DNA of 11,401 bases, from NCBI GenBank assembly GCA_003697065.1, contig RFFY01000512.1:1-11401 (forward strand), in the 5' to 3' direction. The translations under genes and the position numbers were made by a program. The DNA is from Actinomyces sp. (lineage in GTDB: Bacteria > Actinomycetota > Acidimicrobiia > Acidimicrobiales > Aldehydirespiratoraceae). Below, piece by piece: positions 1 to 6,769 of the stretch (position 1 is its first letter; each line of letters begins with the position of its first letter). The notes under the pieces are model-generated. The model did not search any database. It had not been told where the DNA came from and saw only the letters and a list, made by a program, of their open reading frames with translations.

Positions 1-2129
1 AGGGCCCGGCGCAGGAAGTCCCGCTGGAGCACGAGGAGGTTCTCCGCCACGGCCTCCTGGGGGGTCATGTGGGTCACGTCGGACAGGGGGAGCACGGCGT
101 GCGACCGGCCCGCTTCCAGCAGGGCCCGCGACAGCGCCAGGGTGTGGGCGGCCACCACGTTGTCGTCGGCCAGCCCGTGGATGAGCAGGAGGGGGCGCTC
201 GAGCCGTGCCGCCTCGGCGGTCAGATCGGTGCGCTCGTAGGCGGCGGGATCGGACGCGGGATGGCCGAGGTAGCGCTCGGTGTAGTGGGTGTCGTACAGG
301 CGCCAGTCGGTGACCGGGGCGCCGGCGACGGCGGCGTGGACGAGATCGGGGCGCCGCAGGACCGCCAGGGCGGCGAGATAGCCGCCGAAGGACCAGCCCC
401 GGATGGCGACACGGGTCGGATCGAGGCGCTCGTCGTGCCGGAGCAGATCGGTGAGGGCGTCGAGCTGGTCGTCGAGGACGGGACCGGCCAGGTCCCCGTG
501 GACCGCCTTCTCCCAGACGGGACCCCGGCCCGGGGTGCCGCGTCCGTCGACGACCACGACGGCGAACCCCTGGTCGGCGAACCACTGGGAGACGTGGAAG
601 GCGGCCCGGCTGCGCAGCACCCGTTGGGCGTGGGGGCCGCCGTAGGGATCGAGGAGCACGGGTAGAGGCCCTCGCCGCCGACGGGGATCCGACGGCAGCA
701 CCAGGGCGGTCGCCAGGCGGCGGCTCCCGGTGCGCACCAGTGTCACGTCGACGTCGAGACCGGAAGCGGCGGCGTGACTGTCCAGGTGTCCGATCACTTC
801 GTCGCCGCGCCGGACGAGGGTGACGACCTCGTCGTCGTCGAGGGTGCGGGACTGCACCACCGTCACCGGCCCCCCGATGACGGCCGTGTGCACCCCCGGA
901 TCGGGCGTCAGCACCTCGGTCCCGCCGTCCCAGGCGACCCGCACCACGTGGATGCTGGTGGGATCGTCGAAGGAGGCGGTGACGGTGACGCCTTCTGCGT
1001 CGACACCGACGACCCGCCTCACCTGGAGCCCGTCGCCGGTCAGTGCCTCGCCGTCGACGACGACCCGGCGTGCGTCCCCCCGGTCGGCCACGGTGACGAG
1101 CCGGCCCCGGTGGCGGCGGGGTACGCCCGCCACGAGCTCGACCCACGCCTCGTCGTCGACCCGGTGCACCTCGCGGCAGGCGCCCGTCGTCGCCTCGACC
1201 TCGAGCACACCCAGGGTGCGCTGATCACGGGTCTGGACCGTGAGCAGGAGGCCCTCGTCGTCCCAGCGCACACCGGCGAGGTACTCCCAGTCGGCCGAGC
1301 CCGCCTCGCGCCAGCCCACCGGTCGCCGGCTTCCGTCGAGGTCGACGAGGGCGAGGTCGACCACGGCGTTGGCGGTGCCGGCGGCCGGGTAGCGGATCTC
1401 GGTGGGAGGGCGGGCGGGATCGACGGGTGAGGCGATCCACCAGCGGTTCACGCCCGACACGTCGACGCGGGCGGCGAGCAGACCCGAGCCGTCGGGGGCC
1501 CACCAGTGACCCCGGGTGCGACCCATCTCCTCGGCGGCGACGAACTCGGCCGATCCCCAGGTCACCCCCGCCTCGTCCTCTCCCACCAGGAGACGGTCGC
1601 CGTCGGCGTCGACGAGACGCAGGGTCGATCCGGCCACATAGGCCACCCGCTCGCCGTCGGGGGACAGGCGCGGGTCGAACGCCCCCGCCCGCGCCCCGAG
1701 GGGTTCGACGCCGCCGCCGGTCACGTCGGCCCGCCAGAGTTCACCGCCGAGCACGAAGACCGCCACCTCCAGGCGGGCATCGGCGTCGTAGCCGACGATG
1801 CCACCGGCCGCCTCGCGGGTCCGCTCCCGACGGGCCCGTTCGGCCGGCGGGAGGTCGGGGTCGTCGGCGCCGAGGACGGAGGGATCGGCGACCAGGCGGG
1901 CGCCGTCGCCCGAAGCGGCGGGCGTCGGGGCGTCGGGGATGTCGAGCACCCACAGGGCGTTCACGGGGTCGTCGCCCGCCGCCGAGCGCAGGAACAGCAC
2001 CCGGGAGCCGTCGGCGGCCACCCGGATGTCGCGGGGCACCCCGAGGGTGAAGCGCCGCGTACGGGCGTGACGGCGGGGGAAGGAGTCGACGGCGTCGCCC
2101 GGGGCGGCGCCGGCGCGGTCGCGGCTCAC
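1..2129 (-). CDS. Dipeptidyl-peptidase IV-type S9 serine peptidase (3' end cut by window edge)
   Basis: This minus-strand frame is open for 709 codons from a GTG at 2129 to the window edge and has no stop inside. The C-terminal part has an alpha/beta-hydrolase peptidase domain: YGGPHA near residue 510, the nucleophile elbow GWSFGGY with Ser580, ADDN with Asp655, and DVTHM with His687. An EEMGRTRGHWW stretch carries Glu200-Glu201, matching the paired glutamates with which DPP-IV enzymes hold the substrate N-terminus. Residues of about 40-480 would form the beta-propeller. The family therefore predicts release of N-terminal dipeptides. No signal peptide or membrane segment is visible, so the enzyme is probably cytosolic. 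Its length is close to bacterial homologues, so only a few C-terminal residues should be missing. The start lies 4 nt after the ligase stop and has no clear ribosome-binding site, suggesting coupling to the ligase. The family is secure; the exact start is less so. Confidence 0.92.
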   Translation of the reverse strand, partial: MSRDRAGAAPGDAVDSFPRRHARTRRFTLGVPRDIRVAADGSRVLFLRSAAGDDPVNALWVLDIPDAPTPAASGDGARLVADPSVLGADDPDLPPAERARRERTREAAGGIVGYDADARLEVAVFVLGGELWRADVTGGGVEPLGARAGAFDPRLSPDGERVAYVAGSTLRLVDADGDRLLVGEDEAGVTWGSAEFVAAEEMGRTRGHWWAPDGSGLLAARVDVSGVNRWWIASPVDPARPPTEIRYPAAGTANAVVDLALVDLDGSRRPVGWREAGSADWEYLAGVRWDDEGLLLTVQTRDQRTLGVLEVEATTGACREVHRVDDEAWVELVAGVPRRHRGRLVTVADRGDARRVVVDGEALTGDGLQVRRVVGVDAEGVTVTASFDDPTSIHVVRVAWDGGTEVLTPDPGVHTAVIGGPVTVVQSRTLDDDEVVTLVRRGDEVIGHLDSHAAASGLDVDVTLVRTGSRRLATALVLPSDPRRRRGPLPVLLDPYGGPHAQRVLRSRAAFHVSQWFADQGFAVVVVDGRGTPGRGPVWEKAVHGDLAGPVLDDQLDALTDLLRHDERLDPTRVAIRGWSFGGYLAALAVLRRPDLVHAAVAGAPVTDWRLYDTHYTERYLGHPASDPAAYERTDLTAEAARLERPLLLIHGLADDNVVAAHTLALSRALLEAGRSHAVLPLSDVTHMTPQEAVAENLLVLQRDFLRRA

Positions 2130-2133
2130 CGGG

Positions 2134-3702
2134 TCAGTTGACGGCCCGCTCGTGGCCCTCCCAGTAGGGACGACGCAGCTCGCGTTTGAGCACCTTCATG
2201 GCCCCCGACAGGGGCAGGGGTTCGGTGCGGAACTCGACCGACTTCGGCACCTTGTAGCCGGCGATGTGCTGGCGGGCGAAGTCCTGGATCTCCTCGGCGG
2301 TGGCCGTCGCCCCCTCGTGGAGCACGACGATGGCGTGGACCTGCTCGCCCCAGGTGTCGTGGGGGATGCCGATCACCGCCACCTGGGCGACGGCGGGGTG
2401 ACGGGAGATGACGCTTTCGACCTCGGCGGAGTACACGTTCTCGCCGCCGGTGACGATCATGTCCTTCACCCGATCGACGAGGAAGAGGTAGCCGCCCTCG
2501 TCGACGTAGCCGGCATCGCCGGTGTGGTACCACCCGCCGGCGAAGGCGGCGGCGGTCTCCTCCGGCTTGTTCCAGTACTCGCGCATGAAGTTGCCGGCCC
2601 GGGCCCAGACCTCGCCCGTCTCGCCCCGGGGCACCTCGTTGCCGTCGTCGTCGCGGATGGAGATCTGGGCGCCGGGCACCGGGCGGCCGGCCGAACGCAG
2701 GCGGGGCCCGCCGGCGCGGTGGTCCTCGGGGGTGAGCCAGGTGAGCAGGGAGGAGCTCTCGGTCATGCCGTAGCCCTGGGACAGGTCGAGCTCGGGATAC
2801 AACTCGAGGAGGCGGTCGAGGACGGCGGCGGGCATGGGGGAGGCGCCGTAGGTGAGCTGGCGCAGCGACGACAACCGCTCGGGCCGGAAATCCGGGTGGG
2901 TGAGCATCATCTGGATCATGGTGGGGACCATGACGGTCTGGGTCACCCCGTGGGCCTCGATGAGGCCCATGGCCGCCCCCGGGTCGAACAGGGGCATGAA
3001 CACCGAGGTCCCGCCCGAGGACGGGGTGCCCAGGATCCCGCCCATCGAGGCGGCGTGGAACATGGGGGTCTGGTGCAGGTACACCGACTCCTCGTCGAAG
3101 CCGATGACCATGGCGATGTGGTAGAGGTTCAGCATCTCGGCCCGGTGGTCGAGAAGGACCCCCTTGGGCAGGCCCGTGGTGCCGCCCGTGTACATCAACA
3201 CCACGGGGTCGTCCTCGTCGGGTTCATCGGGGACGTCGGCGTCGACCCCGTCGATGAGGTCCTCGTAGCGGATGTCGTGGGGGACGTCGCCGTCGCCGAT
3301 CAGCACGGTGTGACGGATGGGGCTGGGGCCCTCGCCCGACGCCATGGCGTCGGCGAAGTGCTGGGCGAAGAAGGCGTCGACGAAGGCCACCTCGGTACCC
3401 GAGTCCCGCACGATGTAGTCGAGCTCGCGGCCGGCGAGGCGGAGGTTGAGGGGGTTGATCACGCCCGCCCCCAGGAAGGCGGCGTGGTACAGCTCGAGGT
3501 ACTGGTGGCTGTTGGTGGCCATGACGGCGTAGCGGTCCCCCGGGCCCACGCCCAGGCGCTCGCGCAGGGCCCGGTGGAGGCGGAAGACCCGCGAACCGTG
3601 ATCGGCGTAGGTCCCGCGGTAGTCCCCGTCGACGAAGGCCACCTTGTCGGCGTGGTACTCGAGGCGGGGGAGCAGGAGCCGGTGGTAGACGAGTTCCTTC
3701 AC
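2134..3702 (-). CDS. Acyl-CoA synthetase (AMP-forming fatty-acid/carboxylic-acid CoA ligase)
   Basis: This is a 522-residue member of the ANL superfamily, which activates a carboxylic acid through an acyl-AMP and transfers it to CoA. Counting from the GTG at 3702, it has the phosphate-binding loop YTGGTTGLPKG (about 171-181), the YGMTES motif (311-316), WYHTGD (391-396), the hinge DRVKDMIVTGGENVYS (410-425) and the C-terminal lysine in GAMKVLKREL (Lys503). All core motifs are intact, so it should be active; the acid used cannot be read off. An ATG at 3735 would add 11 residues, but the GTG at 3702 has GGAGG 5 nt upstream and the extension is proline-rich, so 3702 is preferred. The peptidase gene follows after 4 nt, giving a two-gene unit. 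The gene is divergent from the sulfatase at 3859. No signal peptide or membrane segment is seen. Confidence 0.95.
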   Translation of the reverse strand: MKELVYHRLLLPRLEYHADKVAFVDGDYRGTYADHGSRVFRLHRALRERLGVGPGDRYAVMATNSHQYLELYHAAFLGAGVINPLNLRLAGRELDYIVRDSGTEVAFVDAFFAQHFADAMASGEGPSPIRHTVLIGDGDVPHDIRYEDLIDGVDADVPDEPDEDDPVVLMYTGGTTGLPKGVLLDHRAEMLNLYHIAMVIGFDEESVYLHQTPMFHAASMGGILGTPSSGGTSVFMPLFDPGAAMGLIEAHGVTQTVMVPTMIQMMLTHPDFRPERLSSLRQLTYGASPMPAAVLDRLLELYPELDLSQGYGMTESSSLLTWLTPEDHRAGGPRLRSAGRPVPGAQISIRDDDGNEVPRGETGEVWARAGNFMREYWNKPEETAAAFAGGWYHTGDAGYVDEGGYLFLVDRVKDMIVTGGENVYSAEVESVISRHPAVAQVAVIGIPHDTWGEQVHAIVVLHEGATATAEEIQDFARQHIAGYKVPKSVEFRTEPLPLSGAMKVLKRELRRPYWEGHERAVN

Positions 3703-3707
3703 AGGGT

Positions 3708-3712
3708 CCTCC
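3708..3712 (-). promoter_or_regulatory. Ribosome-binding site deciding the ligase start
   Basis: On the minus strand this reads GGAGG, followed by ACCCT and then GTG at 3702. The 5-nt spacing is why the GTG is preferred over the ATG at 3735 as the ligase start. Confidence 0.75.
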
Positions 3713-3777
3713 GGAGGGGTCGGGCGGGGCACCATCGTCGCACACGGCGTCGGTCGCCGCCGCCCCTCGGCGCCACC

Positions 3778-3792
3778 CCGGGCTGAGCCCGG
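3778..3792. promoter_or_regulatory. Palindrome in the ligase/sulfatase divergent region (possible operator)
   Basis: CCGGGCT-G-AGCCCGG is a perfect inverted repeat with 7-bp arms and a 1-bp centre. It lies about midway in the 156-bp region between the divergent starts at 3702 and 3859, where an operator controlling both genes could sit. I see no convincing -10 or -35 boxes in this region. In DNA this GC-rich, a 7-bp palindrome can occur by chance, so this is a candidate only. Confidence 0.3.
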
Positions 3793-3847
3793 TCACCACC
3801 GGCGTCGCGGCCCGCCGGGGCTTCGTGCATCCCGGGGAGGGGGTGCC

Positions 3848-3862
3848 ATGATGCGGCGATGA
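3848..3862 (+). other. Possible 4-codon leader ORF (Met-Met-Arg-Arg-stop) overlapping the sulfatase start
   Basis: ATG ATG CGG CGA TGA starts 7 nt after the only good Shine-Dalgarno sequence here (GGAGG, 3836-3840). Its stop overlaps the sulfatase ATG at 3859 as ATGA. The same GGAGG is 18 nt from the sulfatase ATG, which is too far for normal initiation. A ribosome could therefore start on the leader and re-initiate on the sulfatase. This is inference from spacing alone. Confidence 0.4.
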
Positions 3863-5799
3863 GCACACCGCCGCATCCGCCGACCGGCGCTGGTGAGCCC
3901 CGGCCCGCCACCGACCACACCCGGGCCGCCAACGCCGCCGCCGCCCACGACCTGCCCCGCGACGACACCGACATCGACCGCGCCACCCGCGGTCTCGTCG
4001 CCCGCATCCCCGAGGGGCGCATCACCCACGAAGGTCGACTCGTGTGGGACATCGGCGCCTATGCCTTCTGCGACGACGACGCCCCCGACACGGTCAACCC
4101 CTCCCTGTGGCGCCAGGCCCGCCTCAACGCCGTCCACGGCCTGTTCGAGGTCACCGACGGCGTGTGGCAGGCCCGCGGCTACGACATCTCCAACGTGACC
4201 TTCATCGCCGGCGAGGAGGGCTGGATCGTCATCGACCCCCTCACCACCGAGTTCACCGCCCGCGCCTGCCTCGAGCTGGCGAACGCCACCCTCGGGGCGC
4301 GACCCGTGACCGCTGTCATCTACACCCACAGTCATGCCGACCACTTCGGCGGCGTGCTCGGCGTCACCTCCCGCGAGGACGTCGAGGCGGGCCGGGTCCG
4401 CATCATCGCCCCCGAGGGTTTCCTGCGCGAGGCGGTGGCCGAGAACGTCGTGGCGGGACCGGCCATGATCCGCCGCGCCGGTTACATGTTCGGCCCCCTG
4501 CTGGAGCCCGGACCCCGGGGTCACGTCGACTGCGGCCTCGGCAAGGGCATCCCCCGGGGCCGCTCGGCCCTCGTCGCCCCGACCGAGGAGATCGCCGAGA
4601 CGGGGACCGAGCTCGTCGTCGACGGTGTCCGGATCGTGTTCCAGAACACCCCCGACACCGAAGCCCCGGCCGAGATGAACTTCTTCTTCCCCGACAAGGC
4701 CCTGTTGTGCATGGCGGAGAACTGCACCGGGACCATGCACAACGTCCTCACCCCCCGCGGCGCCCAGGTCCGCGACGCCCTGGCCTGGTCCAAGTACGTC
4801 AACGAGGCCATCGAGTTGTTCGCCGACGACACCGAGGTGTGCTTCGCCAGCCACAACTGGCCCACCTGGGGTCGCGCCGAGGTCCGCTCCTATCTCGAGC
4901 GTCAACGCGACCTGTACCGCTGGATCCACGACCAGACACTCCGCCTGGCCAACCGGGGGCTGACTCCGGTGGAGATCGCCGCCGAACTGCGCCTGCCCGG
5001 GTGCTTCGCCGACCACGGCGACACGCGCGGCTACTACGGCACCGTCAGCCACAACTGCCGGGCCGTCTACCAGCGCTACTTCGGCTTCTTCGACGGCAAC
5101 CCGGCCCACCTCGATCCCCTCCCCCCGGTCGAGGCGGGACGACGCTACGTGGACGCCATGGGCGGGGCCGAGGCCGTGCTGGCCGAGGGTCGGCGGGCCT
5201 TCGAGGCCGGCGACTACCGCTGGGTGGCCATGCTGGTCGACCACCTCGTGTTCGCCGACCCGGCCAACGCCGAGGCCCGGGAGCTGCAGGCCGCCGCCCT
5301 CGAGCAGCTCGGCTACCAGGCCGAATCCGGCCCCTGGCGCAACTTCTACCTGACCGGCGCTCTCGAGCTGCGCCGGGGGGTGGCGGCGCCCGAGCAGCGT
5401 CCCCCCGCCGAGTTCCTCGGCGCCCTCACCGCCGAACAGATCTTCGACGCCCTCGGGGTGCGCCTCGACGCGGCGCGGGTCGAGGGGGTCGAGCTCACCA
5501 TCAACTGGACCTTCGTCGACCACGGGGTGCGGGCCACGCCCGACGCCCCCGGGGAGCGTCACGTCCTCGGTGTGGCCAACTGCGCCCTGCACCACACCCC
5601 GGGCCGCCACGATCCCGCCGCGGCCGCCGGTGTCGTCGTGTCCCGCGCGACCCTCGGGCGACTCTTGACCGGTGCCCTCGCCGTCCCCGACGCCCTCGAG
5701 GCCGGGGAGCTCGCCATCGACGGCGACGCCGGGGCCCTGCTCACCCTCTTCGGCGCCCTCGAGGCCCCCGACGGACGCTTCGCCATCGTCGAACCCTGA
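3859..5799 (+). CDS. Alkyl/aryl sulfatase, SdsA1/BDS1-type metallo-beta-lactamase fold
   Basis: This 646-residue protein belongs to the type III (zinc) alkyl sulfatases, which hydrolyse alkyl sulfate esters to alcohol and sulfate. The metal site is complete: THSHADH gives His157, His159, Asp161 and His162, followed by Glu268, Glu287 (AENCT) and His332 (SHNWPTWG). These sit at a constant offset of 12 from the zinc ligands of Pseudomonas SdsA1 as I recall that numbering. Family landmarks NPSLWRQARLN (80-90) and VWQARGYDISNVTF (102-115) are present. The metallo-hydrolase domain covers about 60-350, an alkyl-sulfatase dimerisation region about 370-505, and an SCP2-like domain about 520-646. Unlike secreted SdsA1, the N-terminus is Pro/Ala-rich without a hydrophobic segment, so a cytosolic location is likely. 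The ATG at 3859 is the best start, although its ribosome-binding site is displaced by the small leader ORF. The family is secure; the natural substrate is unknown. Confidence 0.95.
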   Translation: MSTPPHPPTGAGEPRPATDHTRAANAAAAHDLPRDDTDIDRATRGLVARIPEGRITHEGRLVWDIGAYAFCDDDAPDTVNPSLWRQARLNAVHGLFEVTDGVWQARGYDISNVTFIAGEEGWIVIDPLTTEFTARACLELANATLGARPVTAVIYTHSHADHFGGVLGVTSREDVEAGRVRIIAPEGFLREAVAENVVAGPAMIRRAGYMFGPLLEPGPRGHVDCGLGKGIPRGRSALVAPTEEIAETGTELVVDGVRIVFQNTPDTEAPAEMNFFFPDKALLCMAENCTGTMHNVLTPRGAQVRDALAWSKYVNEAIELFADDTEVCFASHNWPTWGRAEVRSYLERQRDLYRWIHDQTLRLANRGLTPVEIAAELRLPGCFADHGDTRGYYGTVSHNCRAVYQRYFGFFDGNPAHLDPLPPVEAGRRYVDAMGGAEAVLAEGRRAFEAGDYRWVAMLVDHLVFADPANAEARELQAAALEQLGYQAESGPWRNFYLTGALELRRGVAAPEQRPPAEFLGALTAEQIFDALGVRLDAARVEGVELTINWTFVDHGVRATPDAPGERHVLGVANCALHHTPGRHDPAAAAGVVVSRATLGRLLTGALAVPDALEAGELAIDGDAGALLTLFGALEAPDGRFAIVEP

Positions 5800-5809
5800 G
5801 CCGCCACGC

Positions 5810-5830
5810 CGACGAGGCACGCCCTCGTTG
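5810..5830 (+). terminator. Hairpin after the sulfatase, possible terminator
   Basis: CGACGAGG and CCTCGTTG can form an 8-bp stem with one G-U pair around the loop CACGC, starting 11 nt after the sulfatase stop. No run of T follows, so this would be a terminator without a U-tract, or only a 3' stabilising hairpin. Confidence 0.4.
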
Positions 5831-5859
5831 ACGCTTCGATGACGCGCGGCCCGTACACC
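5828..5859 (+). promoter_or_regulatory. Weak promoter-like boxes upstream of the lipoprotein gene
   Basis: TTGACG (5828-5833) resembles a -35 box and TACACC (5854-5859) is a poor -10 match. The 20-nt spacer is longer than usual. The -35-like box overlaps the right arm of the hairpin at 5810-5830. It would let the lipoprotein be transcribed separately from the sulfatase. Low confidence. Confidence 0.2.
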
Positions 5860-5880
5860 CGAGGGACCCCACCCCGTCCA

Positions 5881-5896
5881 CTCCCGGAGGTCCTCC
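5881..5896 (+). promoter_or_regulatory. Lipoprotein ribosome-binding site flanked by two complementary CTCC stretches
   Basis: GGAGG at 5886-5890 stands 6 nt before the ATG at 5897 and is a good ribosome-binding site. It is bracketed by CTCC at 5881-5884 and CCTCC at 5892-5896. The downstream copy can pair with the GGAG to give a 4-bp stem with a 3-nt loop. Whether this small structure affects translation is unknown. Confidence 0.6.
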
Positions 5897-6727
5897 ATGA
5901 CCCGATCACGCCGCTCGCCGTCGGTGGCCCTCGTGTTGACCATGGCCCTGCTCGCCGCCGCCTGCGGCTCCTCCACGAGCTCCACGGACCCGGCCGCCGC
6001 GCCCGACCGGTCGGCCAACGCCGACGTTGACGCCGCCGACGGGACCGGCACCGAGGGCACCGACGCCTCCCCCGGTACCGGCGACGAGGCACCCGGCGAC
6101 GGGACGTCCAGCGACGGGACGTCCGACGCCGGATCGGGCACCGACGGGACCGACGACGCCGGTGACGCCGACCCCGGCGACGCGGCCGGCGATGTCCTAC
6201 CCATCGAGGTGGTGCTCGACGCCCCGGCACCGGCGACCGATCCCCTCGAGACCATCAACCCCCTGGGCGCCGTCACCTTCGTCCCCGGCGCCGCGCCCGG
6301 CACCTGGTACGCCGTCTTCGACCGCTTCTACGAGGACGGCATGTCGATCACCCTGCAGAACCGCGGTGAGGACGTGGCCGCGTGCGACATCTTCGCCGAA
6401 CCCCTCTCGGGCCTGCTCGAGGGCGGCACGGCGGTGATGACCACCTGCTGGCAGACCCCGGAGTTCCTCGCCTCCCTCGCGGTCGACCCGGACCCCGACG
6501 TCCCTCCCCTGGGTACCGTGTTCCCCTTCACCCTCGAGGGCGGAAGCGCCTCGGTGACCGTCAGCGACCCCGACGGCACCGCCACCACCCTGAGCGGCGA
6601 CACCCTGGTGTTCGGCGCCGGGCCCCTCATGGTCCAGATCGATCCCAACACCGGCGGCCTCGCCGAACCCGTCACCCGCTGGCGCGGCACCATCTCGGTG
6701 GCCGACCTCGAAGCCGCCCTGGCCTGA
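5897..6727 (+). CDS. Secreted lipoprotein with low-complexity stalk and unrecognised domain
   Basis: This is a 276-residue protein. Residues 1-22 form a lipoprotein signal peptide: basic TRSRR, then a hydrophobic core, then LLAAAC with Cys23 as the predicted lipidated residue. Residues 24 to about 98 are a stalk made almost only of Gly, Asp, Thr, Ser, Ala and Pro. About 100-276 is a globular, beta-rich-looking domain that I do not recognise. It has two cysteines (163 and 184) that could form a disulfide outside the membrane, and hydrophobic stretches such as ITLQNRGEDVAACDIF. The ATG at 5897 has GGAGG 6 nt upstream. The protein should be anchored to the outer face of the cytoplasmic membrane. 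It follows the sulfatase by 97 nt, but the intervening hairpin makes co-transcription uncertain. The gene and its localisation are well supported; its function is unknown. Confidence 0.88.
   Translation: MTRSRRSPSVALVLTMALLAAACGSSTSSTDPAAAPDRSANADVDAADGTGTEGTDASPGTGDEAPGDGTSSDGTSDAGSGTDGTDDAGDADPGDAAGDVLPIEVVLDAPAPATDPLETINPLGAVTFVPGAAPGTWYAVFDRFYEDGMSITLQNRGEDVAACDIFAEPLSGLLEGGTAVMTTCWQTPEFLASLAVDPDPDVPPLGTVFPFTLEGGSASVTVSDPDGTATTLSGDTLVFGAGPLMVQIDPNTGGLAEPVTRWRGTISVADLEAALA
6096..6125 (+). repeat. Two-copy 15-nt tandem repeat within the lipoprotein stalk
   Basis: GCGACGGGACGTCC occurs at 6096-6109 and again at 6111-6124, each followed by one variable base. It encodes the repeated DGTS in the stalk. 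Such in-frame repeats could change stalk length by slippage without breaking the frame. Confidence 0.7.
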
Positions 6728-6769
6728 TCGGCGGCGTCCCTCCCTCCGGGCCCCCGCCGCCGGTCAGGC
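6722..6769. terminator. Bidirectional hairpin at the convergent lipoprotein/crotonase junction
   Basis: GCCTGATCGGCGGCG (6722-6736) pairs with CGCCGCCGGTCAGGC (6755-6769). The stem is 15 bp, 14 Watson-Crick plus one T-G wobble, around an 18-nt pyrimidine-rich loop. A stem this long is very unlikely by chance. It contains the stop codons of both facing genes: TGA at 6725-6727 on plus, and TGA at 6766-6764 on minus. No T-tract follows on either strand, so it is a GC-rich bidirectional terminator or transcript-end stabiliser rather than a textbook intrinsic terminator. Confidence 0.7.

Noticed and set aside
69..2141. Several plus-strand frames of about 200 codons over the first 2.1 kb
   Set aside because: They are antisense to the S9 peptidase, which keeps the catalytic triad and the paired glutamates in one uninterrupted frame to the edge.
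3703..3735. Ligase start at the upstream ATG (3735)
   Set aside because: No ribosome-binding site at proper spacing and a Pro-rich 11-residue extension; the GTG at 3702 has GGAGG 5 nt upstream.
2152..3786. 544-codon plus-strand reading frame opposite the acyl-CoA ligase
   Set aside because: Its translation is a compositional shadow (Gly, Val, Asp, His) with no motifs, while the opposite strand carries every ANL motif.
6040..6190. Repeat-rich stretch that might be a CRISPR or regulatory repeat array
   Set aside because: The repeats are short, in frame and encode the Gly/Asp/Thr stalk of the lipoprotein; there are no spacers of even length.
3793..6303. 836-codon minus-strand reading frame opposite the sulfatase and lipoprotein
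   Set aside because: Low-complexity Gly/Val/Glu translation with no recognisable domain, lying antisense to two well-supported genes. Long antisense frames are expected in DNA with G/C-rich third codon positions.
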